A DNA stretch of 64,000 nt from Candidatus Kryptoniota bacterium. Its GTDB lineage: Bacteria; Bacteroidota; Ignavibacteria; Kryptoniales; JAKASW01. The notes beneath the pieces were generated by a model. It did no database searches. It saw only the letters and a list, made by a program, of their open reading frames with translations, and was not told the DNA's origin. Below, one piece after another: positions 8,140 to 15,229 of this stretch (the stretch's first letter is position 1; each line of letters opens with the position of its first letter). The stretch lies in NCBI GenBank assembly GCA_036567965.1, contig DATCTN010000021.1, positions 134,906 through 198,905 of the forward strand, read 5' to 3'. The position numbers and the translations under genes were made by a program.

Positions 8140-10464
8140 TCAGAATTCGAAATTGTATGTGACAGACGGCATGAACGGGAAGATAGTTGTCTGGATTGCC
8201 TGAGTCTCGTTCGGGTTGTCCGGGTTCCTTCGGAAATTTATGGAATAAGCATTCTGACGATCATAAGCGTTATACACTGAGAAGTTCAGACTGGAATGCT
8301 TCCCAAGAGTCCACGTAGTGGAAAGGTCCAGTCTGTTGTACGCGGGCATCCGGTAAGCGTTCTTGGTTGTATAGTAAGGGACAAGACGGCCGTCAATCAA
8401 ATAGTTGCCGCTCGGGAACGTCACGGCGTTACCGGTGTAATAGACCCATGTTGCTCCGAAGGTCCATGTGTCGTTGTAGTTGTAAGTAGCCACGACAGAA
8501 AAATCATGGGTACGGTCCTGGCTCGCGGGGAACGGGTTCCCGTTGTTAATGCCCGCGAACTTCTCTTCGGTTCTGGAAAGCGTGTAACTCAGCCAGCCGG
8601 TTAGCGCGCCTGCCTGCTTCTTCAACATGAGCTCCATTCCGTAACTCCAACCGGTCCCATAAAGCAAAAGCGATTCGACAGTCGGATTCAACTGCAGGTC
8701 TGCTCCATTTCTGTAATCGATCTGGTTCCTCATGTTCTTGTAATAGAACACGATTGAAGACTCATATTCATTCTCGTTAAAATTCCTGTAATAACCGGCA
8801 TCCACCTGGTCAGCGTATTCGGGTGGGACGTTGTTCGTGCTCGGGATCCAAAGATCGCTCGGGTTCGTGGATGTAGAGTTGGAAAGTAGATGGAGGTACT
8901 GCACGGTTCTGTCATATGACGATTTGATCGAGCTTTCTTCATCCAGGATGAATGTCGCCGCGAGACGCGGCTCGATGCTTGCGTAAGTCTTTATCGATTT
9001 TCCGGAGCCGTAGTAGGCTGTATCGAGCACATTTCCGAGATCGTCGAAGGAAAACACTGCGCCCGGGCCAAGAAGTGTAAAACTCGACAGGCGCACCCCG
9101 TAATTGAGCTTCAAATCCGGTAACAGGCTCGTCTGATGAGAAATATAAACCGCACTCTCGAGCGCGTGCTTACGGTCGAGCGAAAGATTATTTGTAAAGC
9201 TTGTTGGACCTGCCGTGATCGAACCCGGAAGGAACGTGTGATAAATTGAGTTCAATCCGAAGTTGATCGTGTTGGCGGAATTCACGAAATACTGGAAGTC
9301 GAATTTCACATTTGCGTCCTGAATTCCTGATGTGATCTGGAATTGGCTGGTGCTTGCTCCGATGGTATTTGTGTATTCGTAATCGCTGTAGATCAGGGAA
9401 GTATTCGAGAAGAATTTTTCTCCAAAGATGTGATTCCACCTGAGAGTAGCTGTTGTATTTCCCCAATCGAAACCGAAGAGGTTCGGGTAATCGAAGTTGT
9501 CACGGCCGAAATAGCCTGAGAGGAACAACCTGTCCTTATCGCCGAAATTATAATTTGCCTTTGCGTTTAGATCGTAGAAATACAGCCTGACCCGGTTAAT
9601 TGTCGTGTCACGGGAAAGTCTCAGGAATAGATCGGCGTAAGTTCTTCTCCCGGACGCTATGAACGACCCCTCGTCTTTGACAATAGGTCCGTCGAGCGTT
9701 AGCCTTGAATCGAGGAGTCCTATTCCGCCTGTACCGCCGAACTTGTTGTCGTTGCCGTCGTCGGTGCGGATGTCGACGACCGAAGACAGCCGGCCGCCGT
9801 ACTCCGCGGGAATTCCGCCGGTTACCACGGTCACGTCTTTTATCGCGTCGGAATTGAAAATTGAAAGATAACCGAGAACGTGCGATGGGTTGTAGACCGG
9901 CGCTTCGTCGAGAATGATCAGGTTCTGGTCCGCGCTCCCACCGCGCGCATAGAACGCGGTGCTCCCTTCTCCCGCGCCTTCAATACCGGGAAGCAGTTGA
10001 ATTGTCTTCATTACATCCTGCTCACCGAGTATGACGGGGAGTGCCTTCACCTGCTGGACCTGAAGCGTGTTCTTGCTGATGTCGGTCGAAGTCACGTTTG
10101 CATTGCGATGTTCGCCTGAGATCGTTACTTCATTTTCCGTAATTGGCTGGGGAGTCAACTCGAAATTGACTGTCTTATCGCGATTGAGATCGATCGTGTC
10201 GGTCAGCGATTTGTAACCAAGGTATTGCACGCGGACGACATATACCCCCGACTCGAGAGAGATCGAATAGAACCCGTAGGCGTTTGATGATGCCCCGATG
10301 GATTGTAAACCGGTCACGATCACAGCGGCGCCTATCAACACTTCACCTGTCTCGGAACTCTTGACAGTTCCGCTGAAAGTGTGTTCGGGTCGTTCTTGCG
10401 AGTAGGCGTGCGGCAACATGAAGGAGAGCACGATCATCGCGGCGGCAACCGGCCGATGCTTCAT
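8140..10464 (-). CDS. TonB-dependent receptor with N-terminal carboxypeptidase-like domain
   Basis: 774 residues. A signal peptide runs to about 22 (MLPHAYSQ). A carboxypeptidase-regulatory-like beta-sandwich covers ~28-110 (TGEVLIGAAVIVTG, GVYVVRVQYLGYKSLT). The plug domain spans ~125-245 (LPGIEGAGEGSTAFYARGG, LDEAPVYNPSH, GGIPAEYGGRLSSVVDIR), followed by a ~22-strand barrel ending in YNFEF with the C-terminal Phe typical of outer-membrane proteins. It imports an unknown ligand using TonB energy. The DUF4249 gene follows directly; no SusD, ExbB or TonB gene is nearby. Confidence 0.93.
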   Translation of the reverse strand: MKHRPVAAAMIVLSFMLPHAYSQERPEHTFSGTVKSSETGEVLIGAAVIVTGLQSIGASSNAYGFYSISLESGVYVVRVQYLGYKSLTDTIDLNRDKTVNFELTPQPITENEVTISGEHRNANVTSTDISKNTLQVQQVKALPVILGEQDVMKTIQLLPGIEGAGEGSTAFYARGGSADQNLIILDEAPVYNPSHVLGYLSIFNSDAIKDVTVVTGGIPAEYGGRLSSVVDIRTDDGNDNKFGGTGGIGLLDSRLTLDGPIVKDEGSFIASGRRTYADLFLRLSRDTTINRVRLYFYDLNAKANYNFGDKDRLFLSGYFGRDNFDYPNLFGFDWGNTTATLRWNHIFGEKFFSNTSLIYSDYEYTNTIGASTSQFQITSGIQDANVKFDFQYFVNSANTINFGLNSIYHTFLPGSITAGPTSFTNNLSLDRKHALESAVYISHQTSLLPDLKLNYGVRLSSFTLLGPGAVFSFDDLGNVLDTAYYGSGKSIKTYASIEPRLAATFILDEESSIKSSYDRTVQYLHLLSNSTSTNPSDLWIPSTNNVPPEYADQVDAGYYRNFNENEYESSIVFYYKNMRNQIDYRNGADLQLNPTVESLLLYGTGWSYGMELMLKKQAGALTGWLSYTLSRTEEKFAGINNGNPFPASQDRTHDFSVVATYNYNDTWTFGATWVYYTGNAVTFPSGNYLIDGRLVPYYTTKNAYRMPAYNRLDLSTTWTLGKHSSLNFSVYNAYDRQNAYSINFRRNPDNPNETQAIQTTIFPFMPSVTYNFEF

Positions 10465-10584
10465 CTATACATCAACGTTGTGCTGGGAACAGGCGTTCCA
10501 AATCTCCATCGCATTTTGTTATTGGACGGGAATGAAAGATCTTGGTTTAAGGACTCCTATTCGGATAACTTTTGCGCTGCGGCG

Positions 10585-11532
10585 TCAGGCAGGTTGAGGA
10601 GTGAAGTTTCTCTTTGTATATGAATAGTACGCGAAGATGATTCCTGATGTCAGGATCAGCGCCACAATAGTCTCAAGGGCATTGACATCCCGAGACAAGA
10701 ATGGAAGACGCAATTCGCCGGTGGTTGTCCTGTAGGTTGAGAGAATTGCAATAAGGTTGTTGGTGAAGTGTGCCGCCATCCCGGGGAGAAGGCTCTTGCT
10801 CCTGTAAAAGAAAAACCCGATCATGATTCCCACAATCGAGAGTGACACGAGTCCGATAGGCTCCATATGATAGAGACCGAAAATCACTCCTGCAATAAAA
10901 AGGCTTTTCATTCCAAGTTGTCTCTCAAGCGTGCGCTGAACGTACCCACGGAAGAGTGTCTCTTCGCAGATTGCCGGAGTCATGCAAACAACGATGATGA
11001 CCCAGATGAATTCGACCGGGCTGTAAGAAGTGAAGATCTCCTCGTTGATTCGGGCGAGAAAATCGGGGAAGTTCAACTGCTTGAGAAAGAACTCCCCGAT
11101 GAACCCGCTCACCGGAACGAAGCAGGCGGTCGCGACAATAGCCAGGAGTATTTCGGCAAGCGGGACCGCCTTAAGTCTCACGTACGAGAGGAAGTCTTTG
11201 GTGTGCCAGTGTCTGATAATCCAGATAGTCGGAATCAGCATGAATATGAATTGTGAAATAATGAGTGCAATCCGGATTGGACCTTTCATCGCGACCATTG
11301 TGCTGGTCATAACTTCGACGAATGTTTTTCCGGTGGTCTGCTGGTGCGCCCCAGGTTGAGCGATGAGAATGACGATCGTCGCTATGATGGCCTGCGCATA
11401 AAAGTATATGATACCTATCAGAATCAGTCCGAAAATCGCTGCCGAGGCAGGACTTCTTCCGGGTCTTTCCCATGACCCCTTGAACTCGGGTACGGGTGGC
11501 GGGGGAATGTATTCGGGCGGATATTCCGACAC
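10585..11532 (-). CDS. CPBP-family (Abi/CAAX-type) intramembrane metalloprotease
   Basis: 315 residues, eight or so membrane helices after a proline-rich cytosolic N-terminus (PPEYIPPPPVPEF). The family motifs are present in order: EETLFRGYVQ (EExxxR), FGLYHMEP (FxxxH) and HFTNN. Members are Rce1-like proteases that cut membrane or lipidated substrates. GTG start at 11532 with ribosome-binding site AAGGAG; it begins nine bases after the stop of the upstream membrane protein, so the two are one operon. Confidence 0.9.
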   Translation of the reverse strand: MSEYPPEYIPPPPVPEFKGSWERPGRSPASAAIFGLILIGIIYFYAQAIIATIVILIAQPGAHQQTTGKTFVEVMTSTMVAMKGPIRIALIISQFIFMLIPTIWIIRHWHTKDFLSYVRLKAVPLAEILLAIVATACFVPVSGFIGEFFLKQLNFPDFLARINEEIFTSYSPVEFIWVIIVVCMTPAICEETLFRGYVQRTLERQLGMKSLFIAGVIFGLYHMEPIGLVSLSIVGIMIGFFFYRSKSLLPGMAAHFTNNLIAILSTYRTTTGELRLPFLSRDVNALETIVALILTSGIIFAYYSYTKRNFTPQPA

Positions 11533-11541
11533 TAAATCTCC

Positions 11542-12555
11542 TTAAACCGACGGCGCTGGCGGAGTTATCTGCGCGTCTGCGGGGACTTCCGGAATCGGGA
11601 AATCATTTTTCCGCGCTCTCAGATCATAGTACATGACCACAGTATACACCGGCGAAATCAGCAGCGTAAGGAGCGAGCTCACACCCGAACCCAGACCGAT
11701 CGCCGGTCCGAGCGATCTCTGGAGTTCTCGGAAGGCATCCATGTCCAACTGGCCGTTGGTATTACCAAGCATCGTGAAGAAATGTTTGTAAAAACCCCAC
11801 ATGCTTGCGAATGTAATCGGCAGCGATATTATTGAAATCACAAATTGTGACAATATCCAGAAGAGGATGAGTATACCGAGTGTCCTCCACCAATACCCCT
11901 TGACGAGCTGCCAGCTTTTACGCAATGACTCGGTGGGACCGAGCCCGTCGACTGCAACTGCAGCGAGGGAGAAATACCATTTGATTGCGAAGAAGATGAG
12001 CGCGACCATCATGGCAATAATCACGACGACCATCACCGCAACAAAGAACGCTTCGGCTCCCTCTGATACTGCGGCAACCACTGCGGCAAGTATTGCCACC
12101 GCAATTCCCCCGACTACAGCGCCGCCTATTAAAATGGCATCCTTCAAAAGGATCTGCCCTATCCCGTACAACCATTTCTTGTCAAACGTGTCCCCGAGGG
12201 CCGCACCGACGTCGATGTGTTCTGATTTGAATTCCTTGCTGACGATAATGCATACCACGATCTCGGCAAGAAGGGTACAGACCGCAAGAAGGATAATCGT
12301 TGCCCAAAATATGGACATGAGCCTGATCATCTCGAGGGCACCCTGAAGTCCTGACCCCAGGGTCTCATTGCCGCCAAGCGCATTCACCTGAGAGATTGCC
12401 ATAAAGAAATGTCTCATTGCGCTCGTCATGAGAATTATGGGGACGATCAGAAAAATGGCGCCGACAATCAAGTTCCTGACGAATGTCCTTCCTATCAGCG
12501 TGAAAGTCTTCTCGAACATGTCGCCGAGTGTCATTGGTTGAATCTGGGCATCCAT
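11542..12555 (-). CDS. Multi-pass membrane protein of unknown function
   Basis: 337 residues with about six hydrophobic segments, including a long Ala/Val-rich stretch at ~140-200. The soluble N-terminus QPMTLGDMFEKTFTLIGRTF and the segment GLGPTESLRKSWQLVKGYWWRT resemble DUF975/DUF7847-type membrane proteins (glycerophosphodiesterase membrane-domain-like). No catalytic motif is seen. Ribosome-binding site AGGAG precedes ATG 12555. It heads an operon with the CPBP protease. Confidence 0.78.
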   Translation of the reverse strand: MDAQIQPMTLGDMFEKTFTLIGRTFVRNLIVGAIFLIVPIILMTSAMRHFFMAISQVNALGGNETLGSGLQGALEMIRLMSIFWATIILLAVCTLLAEIVVCIIVSKEFKSEHIDVGAALGDTFDKKWLYGIGQILLKDAILIGGAVVGGIAVAILAAVVAAVSEGAEAFFVAVMVVVIIAMMVALIFFAIKWYFSLAAVAVDGLGPTESLRKSWQLVKGYWWRTLGILILFWILSQFVISIISLPITFASMWGFYKHFFTMLGNTNGQLDMDAFRELQRSLGPAIGLGSGVSSLLTLLISPVYTVVMYYDLRARKNDFPIPEVPADAQITPPAPSV

Positions 12556-12863
12556 GGCTTGACTCCTTTACTTTATGGAGGTATGGTGCTGAAACTAATG
12601 ATGTCGGAGAACTCTATTTATGCTCTGGCACCTGATTCGTTTGTCTTGGATTCTGATGGAGCAATTCGATCTCACGCCGCGAAACATAGGGAACTTCAGC
12701 TCACCTGCAAAATCTTTGTATTTGTGAATTTAGATAAGGTATCCCGAAAAATCAAAACGACCGTGCGGCAGCAAGAATATCAAACCAAGCTCAGGAAAAA
12801 TGAAAGCAAAATGTCCGCCCTGACTCGGCCGTTAAGAAATCGTAAGTTCTTTTTCCGATTACC
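12556..12863. other. 308-bp intergenic region holding the promoter of the membrane-protein/CPBP operon
   Basis: No convincing gene on either strand. It holds the ribosome-binding site and the predicted promoter at 12727-12755 for the minus-strand operon, leaving a 5' leader of roughly 165 bases, and the downstream flank of the NTF2-like gene. No obvious terminator. Confidence 0.4.
12727..12755 (-). promoter_or_regulatory. Predicted sigma70-like promoter
   Basis: On the minus strand, TTGATT (12750-12755), 17-base spacer, TAAATT (12727-12732). It would drive the 12555 operon with a long leader. Confidence 0.35.
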
Positions 12864-13334
12864 TCAAAACATCGGGTGACCATTGGCCGCTTTCTCCGGT
12901 ACGGCCTGACCGACATCCCAGTGCTCCACGATCTTTCCGTTCTCAATTCTAAAGATGTCGATAACGGACACGGTTCTCGTTCCCTCATGACTCCTCAAAT
13001 GTATGAACACGAGGTTTCCATCCGCGCCGATGTGCTGAATATCTATCGTATCCTTCTGTGCTCCTTTGAACCATTCCTTGCAAGCATCGATCAATGCCCG
13101 TTTCCCGTCCGCTACATAGGGATTGTGTTGTATGTAAACGTCGCCGATATACTTGTTTATCGCATCGATGTTTTTATCGCCGAATAACTCCTGGTAGAAT
13201 TCGGCAACCATCTTCTTGTTCGACTCGAGCGTCATTCGTTCCTTCTCACAGTCAGACATTGTCTGGGCGGATACGGTGACGCGAAGCGCAAACAGTAACA
13301 GAAACGCGGTTGAAAACAGTATAACCTTTCTCAT
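12864..13334 (-). CDS. Secreted NTF2-like (SnoaL-like) protein
   Basis: 156 residues from ATG 13334, fixed by AGGAGG six bases upstream; the frame runs nine codons further up without support. A signal peptide runs to ~24 (LLLFALRVTVSAQT). The mature domain has the SnoaL/NTF2 cone-like pattern: KKMVAEFYQELFGDKN, YIQHNPYVADG and IDIFRIENGKIVEHWDVGQ. Members include polyketide cyclase-like enzymes and many unknown periplasmic proteins; no catalytic assignment is possible. Probably monocistronic. Confidence 0.85.
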   Translation of the reverse strand: MRKVILFSTAFLLLFALRVTVSAQTMSDCEKERMTLESNKKMVAEFYQELFGDKNIDAINKYIGDVYIQHNPYVADGKRALIDACKEWFKGAQKDTIDIQHIGADGNLVFIHLRSHEGTRTVSVIDIFRIENGKIVEHWDVGQAVPEKAANGHPMF

Positions 13335-13340
13335 TTCTTT

Positions 13341-13346
13341 CCTCCT
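13341..13346 (-). promoter_or_regulatory. Ribosome-binding site deciding the NTF2-like start
   Basis: AGGAGG on the minus strand, six bases before ATG 13334. Confidence 0.65.
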
Positions 13347-13394
13347 GCTGGCTAGTTGCATCGACTATTAACGACTAAACCCGGTCGGACCCGA

Positions 13395-13775
13395 CTAAAC
13401 CCAACCGGATTTTTGATAAGATCTAAAACCGACTTCCAGAGCTGTCTTTATTTGCAGAATGGTTGACCTGTCGATCTCTTTAATGTGGAAGCACGACTTT
13501 CTTTTGAGTTTTGACAATATGTTTTTCCCGAGCTTATCCCTGACGGACGTATCTGAACAGATCGGCATAAAATAGGAGCCGACAAAACTGGATTGTATTT
13601 TTATTCCCGCGAAATACAGTTCGTCGTGCCTTCTTCCTTCAACGAGCACTTGTTTGTTTGACCATAGTTCGTACCTGGAATCGGAATTCATTTTTGCAAC
13701 CAAAGGAGGTTGATAACCTCTGAGGACCGTCCTCGGAAATTGACAGACCTGAAACAGATCCGCACGTTTATTCAA
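13395..13775 (-). CDS. Conserved protein of unknown function (DUF1801-like)
   Basis: 126 residues from a TTG at 13775 with GGAAGTGA as a possible ribosome-binding site; an ATG inside at residue 29 would give a shorter protein but lacks a site. The C-terminal half reads ELYFAGIKIQSSFVGSYFMP, then KSCFHIKEID and GFRSYQKSGWV. I associate this pattern with small cytosolic proteins often annotated DUF1801-like. The N-terminus fits poorly with such relatives, so it may be slightly decayed. No function is assigned. Confidence 0.6.
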   Translation of the reverse strand: MNKRADLFQVCQFPRTVLRGYQPPLVAKMNSDSRYELWSNKQVLVEGRRHDELYFAGIKIQSSFVGSYFMPICSDTSVRDKLGKNILSKLKRKSCFHIKEIDRSTILQIKTALEVGFRSYQKSGWV

Positions 13776-13998
13776 TTTTCACTTCCATTTACAATTAAAC
13801 ATATGTGATTTGACTATGAACTCATATTGGTAAACTAGAGGTACGCGCGTTCTTTGTAGTACAACCTCCGTGATTTGTGCGAAGTTCCGGTTTGGCAATT
13901 GATTGAACTTTGTGAGATCTTCCTTGATCGTAGACCGAGGCGGGACGGCGGATGGCCCTTTTCCATAAAGGTTTGTTGAGTTATATTACAAAACACCG

Positions 13999-14073
13999 CG
14001 GGGCGTGGCTCAGTCCGGTTAGAGCGCTTGGTTCGGGACCAAGAGGTCGTGGGTTCGAATCCCACCGCCCCGA
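13999..14073 (+). tRNA. tRNA-Pro (anticodon CGG)
   Basis: Full cloverleaf: acceptor CGGGGCG (13999-14005) with CGCCCCG (14066-14072), D-arm GCTC/GAGC, anticodon stem CTTGG/CCAAG with loop TTCGGGA (anticodon CGG, G37 as usual in tRNA-Pro), variable AGGTC, T-arm GTGGG-TTCGAAT-CCCAC, discriminator A. CCA is not encoded (ACA follows). A TATATT box lies at 13982-13987 but no clear -35. Two degenerate copies of this tRNA follow in tandem. Confidence 0.97.
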
Positions 14074-14288
14074 CAAAAGAAAAATCAGAGCCGAAGGCGG
14101 TTAGAGCGTGGCGCGTATGGCGCCAAGGTCGTGGGTTCTCCCGAAGGGATCCGCCTCCGGCGGAGAATCCCACCGCCCCGACAAAAGAAAAATCAGAGCC
14201 GAAGGCGGTTAGATCGTGGCGCCTCAGGCACCAACGTTGTGGGTTCTCCCGAAGGGATCCGCCTGCGGCGGAGAATCCCACCGCCCCG
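14073..14288 (+). repeat. Two 108-bp tandem tRNA-Pro-derived repeats with palindromic insert in the T-loop
   Basis: Units 14073-14180 and 14181-14288 have a period of exactly 108. Each starts ACAAAAGAAAAATCAGAGCC, then a D-arm remnant GGCGGTTAGA(G/T)CG, an altered anticodon-arm-like hairpin (TGGCG...CGCCA in unit 1, one mismatch in unit 2), and the T-stem GTGGG/CCCAC with the acceptor strand CGCCCCGA. The T-loop is split between TTC and GAAT by 26 bases (14139-14164 and 14247-14272). These form two adjoining hairpins: TCCC-GAA-GGGA and TCCGCC-3-GGCGGA. The 5' acceptor strand is lost, so these are not functional tRNAs. The second unit ends seven bases before the DUF167 start. Confidence 0.85.
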
Positions 14289-14295
14289 ACAAAAG

Positions 14296-14517
14296 ATGTA
14301 TCTCAAGGTTAAAGTCCATCCAAATTCCCGAGTTGACACCGTATTGCGAAAAGCTCCCGACAGCTTGGAGGTATTCGTCCGGGCGAAGCCGGTAGATGGC
14401 AAAGCAAACGATGCCGTTAGAAAACTCCTTCTCGACTTCCTGAAAGTCCCCGCGAGCAAACTTCGTTTGATTCGGGGGGCGACTTCACGCAGTAAACTCT
14501 TCGAACTCGTGGTTTAA
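14296..14517 (+). CDS. DUF167 (YggU) family protein
   Basis: 73 residues. The whole protein is one DUF167 domain: KVKVHPNSRVDTV, FVRAKPVDGKANDAV, LLLDFLKVPASKLRLIRGAT. Small cytosolic alpha/beta fold, function unknown. The frame is open upstream through the tandem repeats, but the domain begins exactly at ATG 14296, so the repeat-encoded extension is not counted. There is no clear Shine-Dalgarno (only AAAAG). The short distance to the tRNA repeats suggests co-transcription with tRNA-Pro. Confidence 0.88.
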   Translation: MYLKVKVHPNSRVDTVLRKAPDSLEVFVRAKPVDGKANDAVRKLLLDFLKVPASKLRLIRGATSRSKLFELVV

Positions 14518-14595
14518 GAAATCCTGTTGTTTCTCCCATAGATTTCACGGAAGCCTCAACAATATCGATTCCCACCTTTTGATTCTCACCGCGTT

Positions 14596-14612
14596 CATAA
14601 TTGCGAATTATG
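14596..14612. repeat. Inverted repeat CATAATT-GCG-AATTATG in the promoter of the PAP2-like gene
   Basis: Perfect seven-base arms overlap the -35 box (14601-14606) of the predicted promoter, so it could be an operator. A related repeat with CATAAT/ATTATG arms lies upstream of the ECF sigma gene (22968-22986). Confidence 0.35.
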
Positions 14613-14630
14613 GAACGTTCGGACTAAATT
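14601..14630 (+). promoter_or_regulatory. Predicted promoter of the PAP2-like/polX operon, leaderless geometry
   Basis: TTGCGA (14601-14606), 18-base spacer, TAAATT (14625-14630), then five bases (GGTGA) and ATG 14636. The GGTGA is too close to the ATG to serve as a normal ribosome-binding site. Confidence 0.4.
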
Positions 14631-14635
14631 GGTGA

Positions 14636-15229
14636 ATGAAGCAGAGGACAGCCCGGATCATTTCATATATATGCATGCCGACGACGTTCGCATTCATCTC
14701 ATTCATTATTCTTTCGAACCAAACGTCATATGGCCGGAACGAGTTCGCCATCGCTGCCGTTGCAGTGACTTTCGGCGCCATCATACCGTTTGCTTACCTT
14801 TATTTGCTTCTCCACCGGAAGAAAGTGACGGAGATCGACATACCCATAAGACAACAAAGGACGATCCCCTATCTTGTCTCCGTGGCAATATATTCGTTCG
14901 GATTCGTTATTCTCTTCATCCTTAAGGCCTCGCTCCCGGTATACGCACTGATGTTTTGTTACGCGACGAACACATTTGTCGTCTCGCTCATTAATGTCCG
15001 CTGGAAGATAAGTGCTCACGCGATGGGCGCATCCGGACCGCTGACAGTGCTCGCAATGACTTTCGGATGGATAGCGGCGCCGGCGTTCTTACTCGTTCCG
15101 GTTGTATCATGGGCGAGGGTCGAATTGAGAGCTCATACTAAGGCTCAGGTGGTGGCAGGTGCACTCCTGGGAATTATTTTGACGGCCGCTCAACTGGCGG
15201 CGTTTCACGAACTTGTCGGGGGTATTTGA
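14636..15229 (+). CDS. PAP2-like integral membrane protein
   Basis: 197 residues with about six membrane helices (near 8-28, 38-60, 78-96, 102-120, 134-165, 172-192). The segment ISAHAMGASGPLT followed later by VELRAHTKAQVVAGALLG matches the SGH and SRxxxxxH regions of the PAP2 phosphatase core (both histidines, SAH and RAH). Most canonical PAP2 side chains around them are altered, so activity on lipid phosphates is possible but unproven. Its stop overlaps the polX start (TGATG), so the two are coupled. Confidence 0.75.
   Translation: MKQRTARIISYICMPTTFAFISFIILSNQTSYGRNEFAIAAVAVTFGAIIPFAYLYLLLHRKKVTEIDIPIRQQRTIPYLVSVAIYSFGFVILFILKASLPVYALMFCYATNTFVVSLINVRWKISAHAMGASGPLTVLAMTFGWIAAPAFLLVPVVSWARVELRAHTKAQVVAGALLGIILTAAQLAAFHELVGGI

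Noticed and set aside
11801-12346. Plus-strand frame of 181 codons, Ala/Thr-rich
   Set aside because: Antisense to a membrane-protein gene with repeated Ala/Val codons; such genes often leave long open antisense frames.
12409-12879. Plus-strand open frame of 156 codons
   Set aside because: It overlaps two minus-strand genes antisense and has no recognisable domain; low-complexity and charged residues suggest a shadow frame.
13835-14281. Minus-strand open frame across the tRNA-Pro and its repeats
   Set aside because: It is an antisense translation of the tRNA; the peptide VGAVGFEPTTSWSRTK is a well-known spurious product of annotated tRNA antisense ORFs.
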